DNA from: Thalassoroseus pseudoceratinae
GTDB lineage: Bacteria > Planctomycetota > Planctomycetia > Planctomycetales > Planctomycetaceae
DNA length: 64,000 nucleotides
Reading direction: 5' to 3'
Assembly: GCF_011634775.1 (NCBI RefSeq)
Contig: NZ_JAALXT010000002.1
Location: forward strand, 1,178,001-1,242,000
Positions 1 to 8,602 of this stretch are shown piece by piece; positions within the stretch are counted from its first letter, which is position 1; every line of letters begins with the position of its first letter. The notes below the pieces were generated by a model. It did not search any database and was not told the DNA's origin. It saw only the letters and a program-made list of their open reading frames with translations. Made by a program: the position numbers and the translations under genes.

Positions 1-1
1 T

Positions 2-769
2 TTCTCGGTTGAGTGCATCATCGAACCGGCGTTGGCACCCCATCGAACGCGGTTGTTGGCCCATCCGATTTACGACGCCGTTCAAGACCTGCCGTCCGTT
101 CGCACCTTCATGCGAAGCCACGTGTTTGCGGTTTGGGATTTCATGTCCCTTCTCAAACGATTGCAAACCGAGGTCACATACACCGCCCTACCCTGGCAAC
201 CACCCGCTGATCCCTCGTTGGCTCGTTTCGTGAACGAGATCGTCCTCGGTGAAGAAACCGACGAAGATGGTCACGGTGGTTATTGCAGTCACTTCGAGCT
301 CTATCGATCCGCGATGGACGAACTCCACGCGGACGGTGGGCCGATTGATGCTTTCTTGTCCTCAGTGAAATCGGGGACTTCCGCAGCGGATGCATTGGGC
401 ACCGTCGACATCCCTGAGGCGACCCGCGAATTCACGCTTGCGAATCTGGATGTCGCCGGGAACGCCCTACCCCATGAAGTTGCGGCGGCGTTCTGCTTCG
501 GACGGGAAGATATCATCCCCGAGATGTTCAATCGACTGGTTCGTTCCTTGCCGTCGGAGAATCAATCGGTTCAACGACTGGCCTACTATCTTGAACGGCA
601 CATCGAACTGGACGGCGACGAACACGGACCGCTCGCCATTCGCTTGGTCACGCAACTTTGCGGACAGAACGAACAGGCATGGCAGCAAGCCACGGATGCC
701 GCAATCGCCGCGATCGAACTTCGCATTCGATTGTGGGACGGCGTGTTGGCCGCCATTCAGGACCAGTAG
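2..769 (+). CDS. DUF3050 family protein (5' end outside window)
   Basis: The reading frame is open from base 2 with no ATG, so the start most likely lies left of the window; a TTG at 32 is the only in-window alternative. The protein shows the DUF3050 signature: an HP-x-Y motif, then FMRSHVFAVWDFMSLLK, a PHEVAAAFCFGRED segment, and a late ERHIELDGDEHGP motif. DUF3050 proteins are predicted to have a heme-oxygenase-like helical fold, and their reaction is not known. The His-rich helices visible here (HVFAVWDF, ERHIELD-x-DEHG) fit a metal site, which is inference. It ends at a TAG at 767-769. Confidence 0.85.
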   Translation, partial: FSVECIIEPALAPHRTRLLAHPIYDAVQDLPSVRTFMRSHVFAVWDFMSLLKRLQTEVTYTALPWQPPADPSLARFVNEIVLGEETDEDGHGGYCSHFELYRSAMDELHADGGPIDAFLSSVKSGTSAADALGTVDIPEATREFTLANLDVAGNALPHEVAAAFCFGREDIIPEMFNRLVRSLPSENQSVQRLAYYLERHIELDGDEHGPLAIRLVTQLCGQNEQAWQQATDAAIAAIELRIRLWDGVLAAIQDQ

Positions 770-803
770 TCGCCGGTCATCGGGGAAAGACGTCGCTGAT
801 ATC

Positions 804-819
804 CGTTTCACGTGAAACA
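804..819. promoter_or_regulatory. parS site 1
   Basis: A perfect 14-base palindrome GTTTCACGTGAAAC lies at 805-818, with a matching A on the right and C instead of T on the left of the 16-base parS consensus. ParB binds this sequence and spreads from it, using CTP, for chromosome segregation. A parB gene lies 6.5 kb to the right. Confidence 0.93.
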
Positions 820-862
820 GAGTTCGCAAGCGGGGCAACCATTCCAACTCGCCGACTCGGTC

Positions 863-878
863 CGTTTCACGTGAAACA
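863..878. promoter_or_regulatory. parS site 2
   Basis: A second perfect GTTTCACGTGAAAC palindrome at 864-877, 59 bases from the first. Two sites this close in a non-coding gap behind a gene are typical of chromosomal parS clusters near the origin. Confidence 0.93.
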
Positions 879-920
879 CCCTAACCTGCCACCAGTTGGG
901 AAACGCGTGGTCTTCGAACG

Positions 921-961
921 AAAAAAGCCCGCCTCCATGGGTCAGATGGAAGCGGGCTTTC
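921..961 (-). terminator. Rho-independent terminator of the pilin-like gene
   Basis: On the minus strand AAAGCCCGCTTCCAT pairs with ATGGAGGCGGGC and is followed by TTTTTT. It lies about 150 bases beyond the stop of the minus-strand pilin-like gene. Confidence 0.85.
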
Positions 962-1110
962 GGGCAACTTGCCAGGTGTCCGGGGTCAGCGGACAGCTCG
1001 GGTCAGCGAGCAGAAGCGGTGAGAGACAGGTCTCGTCCAGTCAAAGCGGCGGTGAGATTCGGGTCGGTCCATTCGGGCGGCGGTGAGTTTCGAGTTAGGT
1101 GGCGGTTCTC

Positions 1111-1440
1111 TTAGTAGTTCTTGCCGGAGCCTTTCGGTGCTTCCGGTCGTGGGCCGAAGTCGCAGGAGATGTCGTGCTGCGAGTCGCCCTCGTCTCGATG
1201 GTCGCGGAACTTGCTACCAACCAGTTGCCCTTTGCAGCCGGTGAATCCGGAGAAGGAGTAGCTTTGGTTGACGCTGCCGATCGCAGCTCCGACATCATTC
1301 AGCTCTCCATTCACGCTATTGGCAATTTCCGATAAGCCCACCACCAATCCCAGTACGAGAATCGTGGCAATCAGGATCAACTCAGCGGAGACAATGAAAC
1401 CGGCTTCGTCGTTCAGCAAGGCGGTGGCGAGGTTAGTCAT
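1111..1440 (-). CDS. Flp/prepilin-like small secreted protein
   Basis: 109 residues. A short charged leader ending in DEAGF is followed by one hydrophobic helix (SAELILIATILVLGLVVGL, about residues 18-36). This resembles a type IVb (Flp) prepilin or TadE-like leader, cleaved before the hydrophobic segment with the Glu conserved just inside it. The rest is a hydrophilic tail with two Cys and a basic end. Small proteins of this build are frequent in planctomycetes and are often not assigned. No pilus assembly gene is adjacent, so a role in a pilus or pseudopilus is inference. The gene stands alone and is followed by a clear terminator. Confidence 0.7.
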   Translation of the reverse strand: MTNLATALLNDEAGFIVSAELILIATILVLGLVVGLSEIANSVNGELNDVGAAIGSVNQSYSFSGFTGCKGQLVGSKFRDHRDEGDSQHDISCDFGPRPEAPKGSGKNY

Positions 1441-1912
1441 GGTGAAGGCTTTCTTTTGATATGAGGCAGTTGCTCGAAGTTGTTCTTGTTGTGAGCCATC
1501 GTTTGGCTGATGATTGGTTGTAAAGCAGACGGAATGCCAAACCGCGGAACTCGATCAGAAACTTGAACAACCAGTGTTTGACTCGTGTCGTAAACTCAGC
1601 GCGCCAAGAGACTTGCGGGATTGCCAGAAAATCGAATCGATGTTCAACCGGCTTAACACGGCCAAACGGCCAATGTTGCCCTTTTCCAACAGTGGATTGG
1701 CCAAAGTTCGGGCCACGCGTTTTTAGTCCATAGCGGACATCGAGTTCCGATCAATGTGGCCAAGATGCAACATGATGCCGGTTTCCCACACGGTTGAATC
1801 CGACCGGATCAGACGCGGTCAAAAAAATCCCATGAAATCTGAGCTGGGACAGTTGACTCCACGCGAGATTAATTCATAATCCCATTACGCGAGGCGTGAT
1901 TACCTCCACCAC
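1441..1912. other. Intergenic region before tRNA-Gly
   Basis: This 472-base stretch holds the upstream region of the minus-strand pilin-like gene and of the tRNA. A 70-codon reading frame at 1514-1726 has no ribosome site and no recognisable protein features. I see no other feature. Confidence 0.5.
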
Positions 1913-1985
1913 GCGGGTGTAGCTCAGTTGGTAGAGCGTCTGCTTGCCATGCAGAAGGCCGAGAGTTCAAGTCTCTTCACCCGCT
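1913..1985 (+). tRNA. tRNA-Gly (anticodon GCC)
   Basis: A full cloverleaf is visible. The acceptor stem GCGGGTG pairs with CACCCGC, the D stem is GCTC/GAGC, and the anticodon stem is TCTGC/GCAGA. The loop TTGCCAT gives anticodon GCC, and the T loop is TTCAAGT with stem GAGAG/CTCTT. The 3' CCA is not encoded. It reads glycine GGC and GGU codons. Confidence 0.97.
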
Positions 1986-2023
1986 CTTTTTATCTACAAC
2001 AAACGGCCCTTAACTGGGGGCAA

Positions 2024-2064
2024 CCAAAAGCCGCCCGACTCCATGAGTCGAGTGGTCTTTTTTG
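2024..2064 (+). terminator. Terminator after tRNA-Gly
   Basis: An imperfect hairpin (GCCCGACTC, CAT loop, GAGTCGAGTGG) is followed by TCTTTTTT, just downstream of the tRNA and before the trigger factor gene. Confidence 0.7.
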
Positions 2065-2205
2065 TTTGCGCTCAGCGAGAGTCCATCGTTTTCGCCGTGC
2101 CTCTCCAGCCAGACTCGAAAATACCGGCAGTGAATCCCGGCGGTACCATTGAAAGCCAATGGGTGACTTAGCTACAGTCTGGCGAGCACTTTGAAGGAAA
2201 CAGAT

Positions 2206-3717
2206 ATGAGCGATTCAGATACCCCAACGACTGACCAACCGGATGTGACGGAAACGACCGTCATTGATACCACTGCCAATCCGGATCGGTTGTCACTCGA
2301 AGTCGACATTGCCGATGCTGGCCCGTGTCGAAAACACGTCAGTGTGACCGTCCCACGAGAAGACATTGACAAGTTTTTCGAGGCTGCAACCGGTGAGTTG
2401 TTGAAGACAGCTTCGGTTCCCGGCTTCCGCCCGGGGTACGCTCCGCGGAAGTTGATCGAACGCCGGTTCCGCAAAGAGTTGGTTGATGAGGTGAAACGCA
2501 ACGTGCTGTTGCAAAGCCTCGAGCAACTCGAAGAGGAAGACCAACTCGATCCAATCAATCAGCCAGACATCGATATCGAAAGTCTCGATCTGCCGGAAGA
2601 AGGCGCGTTTACCTACGACTTTGAAGTTGAGGTGCGGCCGTCTTTTGATCTTCCGGACTACTCAGGCTTCGTGATCGAACGTCCGAGTGATGACGTCTCG
2701 GATGAGGATGTGGAAAACTATCTGCAACAGTTCCTCGAACAGTTCGCGAAGTTCGAAGAGTCGGATGCGGCCGCCGAACCTGGCGACAGCGTTCGGGCGG
2801 ACATCGCCTTCGAGCATGACGGGCGTCCGCTGCGGAAGAGTCCCGATCAGCGAATTCGTTTGTTGCCGACCCTGCGTTTTCATGACGCCGAAGTCGCTGC
2901 GTTTGATGAGTTGATGAAAGGGGCGAAAGTTGGCGACGTTCGCGAGACCGAGACTACGGTCAGTGAGGAAGCCAGTTCGCTCGAGATGCGTGGCGAAACC
3001 GTCGCGGTGAAATTCACTGTCCGCAAGGTCGAGCGAATGGTTCAGCCTGAATTGAACAGTGCGTTCTTTGAAGAGGTTGGCGTCGAGTCGCTTGAGAAAC
3101 TCAAAGAGTTGATTCGCGGCACCCTCGAACGACAAGTGACCTACCAACAGCGGCAGCGTGTCCGTGAGCAAGTGCTCGAGAAGATCACTGAGTCCGCGGA
3201 TTGGTCGTTGCCGGAAGACCTCGTTCGGAAACAGGTCGAGAATGCCATGCGTCGTGAGATTCTCGAGATGCAACAAGCCGGGTTCACGCGAACGCAGATT
3301 CAAAGCCGTGAGAATGAGTTGCGGCAAAATGCCGTCAGCACAACTCGTCAGGCGTTGAAAGAGCACTTCGTGCTCGACAAGATCGCCGAGACCGAAGGCA
3401 TCGAAGTGGCTCAGTCAGAGATTGACTGGGAAATTCAGATGATGGCGATGCAGCAGGGAGAGAACGTCCGTCGGTTGCGAACCCGGATGATTCGTTCCGG
3501 CATGATGGACAACCTCGAAGCTCAGATTCGGGAGCGTAAGGCGGTCGACGTCGTGCTGGAGAAAGCCCAGTTCAAGGACGTTGACTCCGAACCGGTTGCC
3601 GAACCATCGACTGTCGAAGCCATTCCCGTGGCCGTTTGCGGTCAGTTCAATGTGCCGACGGAAGGTGGCATTCCGCAGGCTGTTGATCCCGAGTCCGCAT
3701 TCCCGGGTTCGGCGTAA
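2206..3717 (+). CDS. tig: Trigger factor, ribosome-associated chaperone and peptidyl-prolyl isomerase
   Basis: 503 residues, longer than the usual 430-450 because of an acidic N-terminal lead and a long C-terminal tail. The ribosome-binding domain carries the signature region GFRPGYAPRKLIERRF (about residues 70-85), close to the conserved G-F-R-x-G-x-x-P motif. The PPIase (FKBP-like) domain follows from about residue 160, then the helical C-terminal arms. The start is taken at ATG 2206 because AAGGA lies 8 bases upstream; a TTG at 2191 is in frame but has no such site. It is followed by two clpP genes, the classic tig-clpP arrangement linking folding of new chains with proteolysis. Confidence 0.97.
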   Translation: MSDSDTPTTDQPDVTETTVIDTTANPDRLSLEVDIADAGPCRKHVSVTVPREDIDKFFEAATGELLKTASVPGFRPGYAPRKLIERRFRKELVDEVKRNVLLQSLEQLEEEDQLDPINQPDIDIESLDLPEEGAFTYDFEVEVRPSFDLPDYSGFVIERPSDDVSDEDVENYLQQFLEQFAKFEESDAAAEPGDSVRADIAFEHDGRPLRKSPDQRIRLLPTLRFHDAEVAAFDELMKGAKVGDVRETETTVSEEASSLEMRGETVAVKFTVRKVERMVQPELNSAFFEEVGVESLEKLKELIRGTLERQVTYQQRQRVREQVLEKITESADWSLPEDLVRKQVENAMRREILEMQQAGFTRTQIQSRENELRQNAVSTTRQALKEHFVLDKIAETEGIEVAQSEIDWEIQMMAMQQGENVRRLRTRMIRSGMMDNLEAQIRERKAVDVVLEKAQFKDVDSEPVAEPSTVEAIPVAVCGQFNVPTEGGIPQAVDPESAFPGSA

Positions 3718-3824
3718 TCTCCAAGTTCTGTCTAACTCAACCGTCCGGAAGCGGTAGTGGTCCGACAAGTGGGCTCGGTTCCAGACGAGGAAAACGAATC
3801 ATTTCGCAGGAAGGACGTGTCGCG

Positions 3825-4505
3825 ATGATGGAGCCAGATAACGGTCAATGGCCAATGCTGCCCGGTGGTGAGACGATGTCGGGAGCGGAGTCCGTCGATC
3901 GGTTCAGCCCCATGATGCGGGCCCGTGGCGACTACCAACGTCAACGGCAAATGACGATTGGCGACTTGCTGTTGGAGAACCGGATCATCTTCTTGGACGG
4001 GGTGATCAACGATCCTGTCGCCAACCTGGTTGTGATGAAGTTGCTCTACCTTCAGAGTGAGAATCGTCACCAAGACGTGCACTTGTATGTCAACTCACCG
4101 GGTGGTTCGGTGACCGCGACGATGGCGATGTACGACACGATGCAGTTTCTGGAGTGTGACATCGCCACGTACTGCGTTGGGCTGGCCGCGAGTGGTGGTG
4201 CCATCATTTTGGCCGGTGGCACCAAAGGAAAGCGGTATGCACTGCCGCATTCCAAAATGATGATTCACCAACCCTACGGTCAGGTTGGTGGGCAGGTCTC
4301 CGACATTGAGATTCAAGCGAAAGACATCATCGATACTCGTCAGACTCTCAATGAGGTCCTGGCGAGTCACACCGGACAGCCGATCGACATCATTGCACGA
4401 GACACCGATCGGGACCGTTACTTGACGGCTACCGAGGCCAAAGAGTACGGCCTTGTCGATGAGGTGCTTTCGCGATCAGATAAGAGCAAGAAAGACAGTG
4501 AATAA
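3825..4505 (+). CDS. clpP: ATP-dependent Clp protease proteolytic subunit (first copy)
   Basis: 226 residues. Catalytic triad motifs are visible: Ser in GLAASGGAIIL, His in KMMIHQP, and Asp in RDTDRDRYL. The segment YVNSPGGSV matches the conserved oxyanion and handle region. The N-terminal 40 residues (rich in Met, Gly and Asp) are longer than in typical ClpP and may be a propeptide. ClpP forms double heptamers and degrades proteins unfolded by ClpX or ClpA. Two ATGs stand at 3825 and 3828, preceded by AGGAAGGA. A second clpP follows 157 bases later, so a mixed ClpP1-ClpP2 barrel is possible. No clpX is in the window. Confidence 0.96.
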   Translation: MMEPDNGQWPMLPGGETMSGAESVDRFSPMMRARGDYQRQRQMTIGDLLLENRIIFLDGVINDPVANLVVMKLLYLQSENRHQDVHLYVNSPGGSVTATMAMYDTMQFLECDIATYCVGLAASGGAIILAGGTKGKRYALPHSKMMIHQPYGQVGGQVSDIEIQAKDIIDTRQTLNEVLASHTGQPIDIIARDTDRDRYLTATEAKEYGLVDEVLSRSDKSKKDSE

Positions 4506-4527
4506 GAAGCGGCAGTTTGCAGACGAA

Positions 4528-4560
4528 AACAGGGCAAGTAATTCTGCTCGCCCTGAATAA
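4528..4560 (+). promoter_or_regulatory. Hairpin between the two clpP genes
   Basis: CAGGGC and GCCCTG form a 6-base stem around a 14-base loop, followed by AATAATATTTC. It is too weak for a firm terminator; it may be an attenuator or processing site in the clpP-clpP transcript. Confidence 0.35.
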
Positions 4561-4662
4561 TATTTCGTTGTTGCGTTAGCCGTCTTTGTCCGCGGGCTGC
4601 CGATTCGACCCGCGTGAAATTTGTATTTCCATTCCGGCTCGGCCGGTACGGGAGGAGCCCCA

Positions 4663-5271
4663 GTGACCGTTCTCGTTCCTTATGTGATTGAAAAAAGTGG
4701 CCGCGAAGAGCGGGCCATGGATATTTACAGCCGGCTCCTCAAGGACCGGATTATCATCTTGGGAAGCCAAGTCAACGATCAGGTCGCCAACAGTTTGGTG
4801 GCTCAGATGTTGTTCTTGCAGTTCGAAGATGACAAAGCCGACATCCACCTTTACGTCAACTCGCCAGGTGGAGCGATCACAGCGGGTATGGCTATCTATG
4901 ACACGATGCAGTACATCACTTGTGACGTGAATACCTATTGCATCGGTCAAGCGGCCAGCATGGGGGCCGTCCTGCTGACTGCCGGAGCCAGTGGGAAACG
5001 GAATGCCCTGCCGAACAGTCGAATCATGATTCACCAACCGCTCGCCGGTATGGAAGGGACTGCGGCAGAGTTGGAAATTCACGCGAAGGAAGTCCTTCGG
5101 GTCAAGCGACGAATGAACGAGATCCTCCAGAAGCACACGGGACGAGATCTGGAAGAACTCGAACGCGATACCGACCGCGATCGTTTCATGACAAGTGAAG
5201 AAGCCAAAGAGTATGGCTTGATCGACAATGTTCTCGAACACCTCGAGGTTCCGCCTCCAAGCGAAGGGTAG
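4663..5271 (+). CDS. clpP: ATP-dependent Clp protease proteolytic subunit (second copy)
   Basis: 202 residues from GTG 4663, chosen because GGGAGGAG sits 5 bases upstream; the frame is open further left to a TTG at 4621 without a ribosome site. Catalytic Ser lies in [11 protein letters not shown], His in IMIHQPL, and Asp in RDTDRDRFM, as in standard ClpP. The N-terminus with PYVIE and [13 protein letters not shown] is the canonical ClpP axial-pore region, so this copy is closer to ordinary ClpP than the first. The two probably act together with a Clp ATPase encoded elsewhere. Confidence 0.96.
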   Translation: MTVLVPYVIEKSGREERAMDIYSRLLKDRIIILGSQVNDQVANSLVAQMLFLQFEDDKADIHLYVNSPGGAITAGMAIYDTMQYITCDVNTYCIGQAASMGAVLLTAGASGKRNALPNSRIMIHQPLAGMEGTAAELEIHAKEVLRVKRRMNEILQKHTGRDLEELERDTDRDRFMTSEEAKEYGLIDNVLEHLEVPPPSEG

Positions 5272-5330
5272 GCGAATCCGTCGCTGCACAATCTGCTGTT
5301 GATTGAATTTTCGAAATACGGTATCTAACC

Positions 5331-5368
5331 GGCGCCGAACGATCTCTCTCTCCGATTCGGCGTTCTTC
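5331..5368 (+). terminator. Possible terminator after clpP
   Basis: CGCCGAA at 5333-5339 and TTCGGCG at 5356-5362 form a 7-base stem, followed by TTCTTCGATT. The uridine run is poor. Confidence 0.45.
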
Positions 5369-5401
5369 GATTATGACCATTCAACCACAGACGGGCGCGA
5401 C

Positions 5402-6532
5402 ATGAGGTACGCTCTGTACGTGTTAATGCACGGACTCCTCCTGGCGTTCTGCGGATGCGCTTCACGAGGCAACGTAGAACTTTTGGAATCTGAGCTGCGG
5501 CAGCAAGAGGACCGGTACTACGCGCTGAGTCACGAACTCCAAGCGGTGCGGTCGGAATTGGAAATTGCCCGCGAAGAGGCCGAGCTGCTACGGACCCGGC
5601 AAGTCAATCATTCCGGCACCGCATTGTTACCAGAGCAGACACGTTCGTTAGTACGGATGTCTGAACTGGGCATCAGCAAGCTCTTTACCGGCGGGCTCGA
5701 TCGCGATGATCAACCAGGTGATGAAGCGTTTGCTGTCTTGTTGAATCCGTTGGACGACGATGGTGAAGTCATCAAGCTGCCCGGTCAAGTGGACATGGTG
5801 CTGCTTGATTTTGCTTCCAATGAAGACGGTGAGCCAATCGGTCGTTGGAGTTTCTCCACCGAAGAAACTCGCGAGCATTGGCACGCCGGATTGTCCCAAG
5901 GTTTTCTGTTTCGACTTCCTTGGCAGCAGAGGCCGGCCGGCAGCAAACTGATCGTACACGCGCGAATGACGACTCCTGATGGACGGGACTTCCTGGCGTC
6001 TCATCCGTTTCAGATCACACCTCCGAGCGGCGCGGTTCCACCGGGAACGCAGTTGGCGTTGCCGCCAGTTCCACGCGAAAGAATGCCGCAGCAAAGTGCG
6101 GTCGTCCCAGAGCCGATGCCAACTCCGGATGCCGAGCCGAAGATTGAAGTTGCAGAAGCCGAACCGGTCTTCGATCTTTCACCACCACCCAGCAAGCTTG
6201 TGATTGACGAAGTCGAAGCCGAACCCATTCCGGACCTGCCAGCCGTCACAATGGTCGACGATCCGTCGGATTCTGAAGTCACTGAACCAATCGAAGAAGC
6301 GGAACTTGCTCCGCCGTTTCCGGTGCATTTGAACGCACTTGAAAAGGCGAAGATCCCCAGTGAACCGGTTGAGCTCCCCTTCCCTCCGATGCCGAGTGAC
6401 TCGTCCGAATCAATCGGGACCGCTTCGGTGCAACTGACAGCGAGCAATCCAGAGGACGGAAAGCCCACGGCGTCTGCATCGTGGAAACCGACTTCTCAAC
6501 GAGCATCCGCCGAGGAATCGTCGGCTCAGTGA
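5402..6532 (+). CDS. Lipoprotein with coiled coil and Pro/Glu-rich tail, function unknown
   Basis: 376 residues. The start is ATG 5402, directly before a signal peptide with a lipobox-like LAFCGC end, so the mature protein should be lipid-anchored. Residues about 25-65 form a heptad-rich coiled coil. A beta-rich domain follows (about 75-200, with TPDGRDFLASHPFQI). The tail of some 170 residues is rich in Pro, Glu and Ser with repeated EAEP units and is probably disordered. I recognise no family. The domain order suggests an envelope protein spanning or binding the wall, which is inference. The stop overlaps the convergent TPR gene by 7 bases. Confidence 0.8.
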   Translation: MRYALYVLMHGLLLAFCGCASRGNVELLESELRQQEDRYYALSHELQAVRSELEIAREEAELLRTRQVNHSGTALLPEQTRSLVRMSELGISKLFTGGLDRDDQPGDEAFAVLLNPLDDDGEVIKLPGQVDMVLLDFASNEDGEPIGRWSFSTEETREHWHAGLSQGFLFRLPWQQRPAGSKLIVHARMTTPDGRDFLASHPFQITPPSGAVPPGTQLALPPVPRERMPQQSAVVPEPMPTPDAEPKIEVAEAEPVFDLSPPPSKLVIDEVEAEPIPDLPAVTMVDDPSDSEVTEPIEEAELAPPFPVHLNALEKAKIPSEPVELPFPPMPSDSSESIGTASVQLTASNPEDGKPTASASWKPTSQRASAEESSAQ

Positions 6533-6975
6533 TGCCCGCCACCACCTTGGATTTCATGAGCTTTCGCCATGGCATCCTCGGCTTCTTGGATTCGACCGCA
6601 TCGTTGGCAGATGACGGAGAGTTGGGTGTACGAGAACGGATCGTTCGGTTCCAACTCGGTCACGCGTTTGGCGTGCCGGATGGCGTCGTCGTGCTGCCCG
6701 AGACGTTGCAGGTTGACACCCAACGCCATGTGGGTCAGGACGTGTTCTTCTTGGATGTCGAGGATCTCTTTCCAACGATTGACCGCCGCTTCCAAGTCAC
6801 CCGATGATTTCAAACTGTTCCCGTCATCGTACATCGCGGACACCAACGCCCGTCGGAGTTCCGCGTGTGCGGGGTCTTGTTCCAAGCCAGACTTCCAATC
6901 GGCGATGGCAGCTTGCCGATCGCCTTCGTTCAGTTTTTGTTGGCCGGATTCGTACAACTCGTTCGCGGTAGACAT
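6526..6975 (-). CDS. Small TPR protein
   Basis: 149 residues made almost wholly of tetratricopeptide repeats. Repeat units start around residues 4, 38, 75 and 108, with the W-G-Y-A-F-P type spacing visible in ELYESGQQKLNEGDRQAAI and GVNLQRLGQHDDAIRHA. It ends in GGGGHH. There is no signal peptide, so it is likely a cytoplasmic scaffold for protein-protein contacts. Its partner cannot be read from the context. Confidence 0.85.
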   Translation of the reverse strand: MSTANELYESGQQKLNEGDRQAAIADWKSGLEQDPAHAELRRALVSAMYDDGNSLKSSGDLEAAVNRWKEILDIQEEHVLTHMALGVNLQRLGQHDDAIRHAKRVTELEPNDPFSYTQLSVICQRCGRIQEAEDAMAKAHEIQGGGGHH

Positions 6976-7349
6976 GGTGCAGGACCGTGGTCAAATTTGT
7001 GGGGGAAGTAATCGGATTCGACAACCATCATAGTGAGACGACCGAACGTTTCCAATGTTCGTGGCCGCCCGATCGAAAGTTGCTTCGTCGAGCCCCATTT
7101 GTAACAGACCTTCTAATTTACCTGTTTCACGTGAAACGTGGGGTTTAACTCACCTTGTCGCTGAGGAGGGAGTGGATGTAGAATTCGCAACCCAAGCTAG
7201 AGAATGCAGCCCTGACGGTTCGATGAAACTATTAATCACACTTGAACGTGTGGTGCCGATTATTCCGCCATTCATTCCGAAGACGGATTCGCGGGTTCCA
7301 GCTTCGGACGATTTTTCAGATTCACCTTTGACAAGTAGGCATTGTGATC
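6976..7349. other. Intergenic region upstream of parB
   Basis: This 374-base gap holds parS site 3. Otherwise it is a divergent upstream region for the TPR gene (minus) and parB (plus). No parA is present, although parA usually precedes parB. Confidence 0.7.
7123..7138. promoter_or_regulatory. parS site 3
   Basis: TGTTTCACGTGAAAC followed by G: 15 of 16 bases of the parS consensus, with the inner 14-base palindrome at 7124-7137 perfect. It lies 212 bases upstream of parB, where ParB can also repress its own promoter. Confidence 0.95.
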
Positions 7350-8438
7350 ATGGACGATCAATCAACGCAACAACCAATGCGCCGCCGCTTGGGTCGCGGC
7401 TTGAATGCTTTGCTGGGGGGCAATGAACAGGAGTCACAAACGCTCGGCCATTTGGTCGGCGACGGTGGGCCGATCGAGCCTTCTGATCCGATCGAGAAAA
7501 TCTCGGTTCGTTCGGTGCCGGTGGGGCAGATCGAACGGAATCCTTATCAACCTCGAAAAGAGTTCGATAAGGAAACGCTGAATGAATTAGCTGAGAGCTT
7601 GATCACTCACGGCGTGTTGCAGCCGCTGATTGTTCGGCCGTCGAACGGCAAGTTCCAACTGATCGCCGGGGAGCGTCGTTGGCTGGCGGCGACCGAAGCC
7701 GGCATCGAGACCGTTCCTTGTCGAGTCATGGAACTGGAAGACAAGGCCGTCTGCGAAGTCGCCATTGTCGAAAACGTGCAGCGGAAGGATCTGAGTGATC
7801 TGGAAAAGGCCGAGGCGTTCCAAGGGTACCTGGATCAATTCGGTGGAACCGCCGCCGACTTGGCGAAGCAACTCGGGATGAATCGTTCGACGGTATCGAA
7901 CTTCATTCGTTTGCTGAGTTTGGCCGAGCCCGTGAAGAAGGCGTTGAATTCCGGCAAGATCTCCAATGGTCATGCACGGGCCATGTTGTCTCTGGACGCG
8001 GAAGCCCAAGCCGAAGTTTGTACCCAGGTGCAACGCGAATCGTTGACGGTTCGGAAGACGGAGGAAGCGGTCAAGGAGCTCCTCGGACGGACCACGCCTA
8101 CAGAGGAAAACACCAACCCCAATACCGACGCCGACGAAACACCGGACACCGTTCCTTTTTCCACTCTGGCGAACGAAGCCGCCAGTTCAGAAAACGAAAA
8201 CACATCGGAGGAATCCAACGGTTCGGACGAGCCATCTGAGGAGAACGAAGGCAAGACCAACCATATTCTTTCGTTGGAATCGCAGCTTCGCGAGACGCTC
8301 GGTGCGAAGGTCGACATCCGTGTGACCGGTAAGGACGAAGGCAAAATTACCGTTCATTTCGGATCGAACGAAGAGTTCGAACGGCTCGTTCGAGCACTCC
8401 GGTCAGCAGGCGTTGATGCTCACAAAGAGGCAGCGTAG
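7350..8438 (+). CDS. parB: ParB chromosome partition protein
   Basis: 362 residues. The N-terminal CTPase region has NPYQPRKEF, the GERRWLAA box and the ENVQRKDL box, which are the C motifs that bind CTP. A helix-turn-helix with AADLAKQLGMNRSTVSNFIRLL (about residues 170-195) reads parS. An acidic, low-complexity linker (about 245-300) joins the C-terminal dimerisation domain. The start is uncertain: GTG 7344 has AGG at better spacing, ATG 7350 is the conventional choice. The N-terminal RRRLGRGLNALLG is the usual ParA-contact box. Three parS sites lie within 6.6 kb. No parA is adjacent. Confidence 0.97.
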   Translation: MDDQSTQQPMRRRLGRGLNALLGGNEQESQTLGHLVGDGGPIEPSDPIEKISVRSVPVGQIERNPYQPRKEFDKETLNELAESLITHGVLQPLIVRPSNGKFQLIAGERRWLAATEAGIETVPCRVMELEDKAVCEVAIVENVQRKDLSDLEKAEAFQGYLDQFGGTAADLAKQLGMNRSTVSNFIRLLSLAEPVKKALNSGKISNGHARAMLSLDAEAQAEVCTQVQRESLTVRKTEEAVKELLGRTTPTEENTNPNTDADETPDTVPFSTLANEAASSENENTSEESNGSDEPSEENEGKTNHILSLESQLRETLGAKVDIRVTGKDEGKITVHFGSNEEFERLVRALRSAGVDAHKEAA

Positions 8439-8602
8439 CCCAGATTGATGAATGTACGGTGAACGGCAAAAATGAGTTTCAGATAAGTTCTTGAAGTTTC
8501 CAAAGTTTCGCGGGGAGCCGGTGGAAGTCATTTCTAGCGTCTGCTAGGTTGAGTTGGTAGCTCACTATTTGCGTTCAGAACTACTGACGAAATTAAAGGA
8601 TT

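Larger units (their letters stand above)
770..1110. other. Intergenic region with parS pair and terminator
   Basis: This 341-base gap holds the two parS sites and the terminator. From about 970 to 1085 it contains several copies of GCGGTGAG-like words in loosely repeated context, without a gene that I can support. Confidence 0.6.

Noticed and set aside
971-1085. GCGGTGAG-rich stretch as a tandem repeat
   Set aside because: The spacing and flanks of the copies differ, so I do not call a repeat array.
1514-1726. 70-codon plus-strand frame
   Set aside because: No ribosome site and no protein features, and it is upstream of the tRNA in a non-coding gap.
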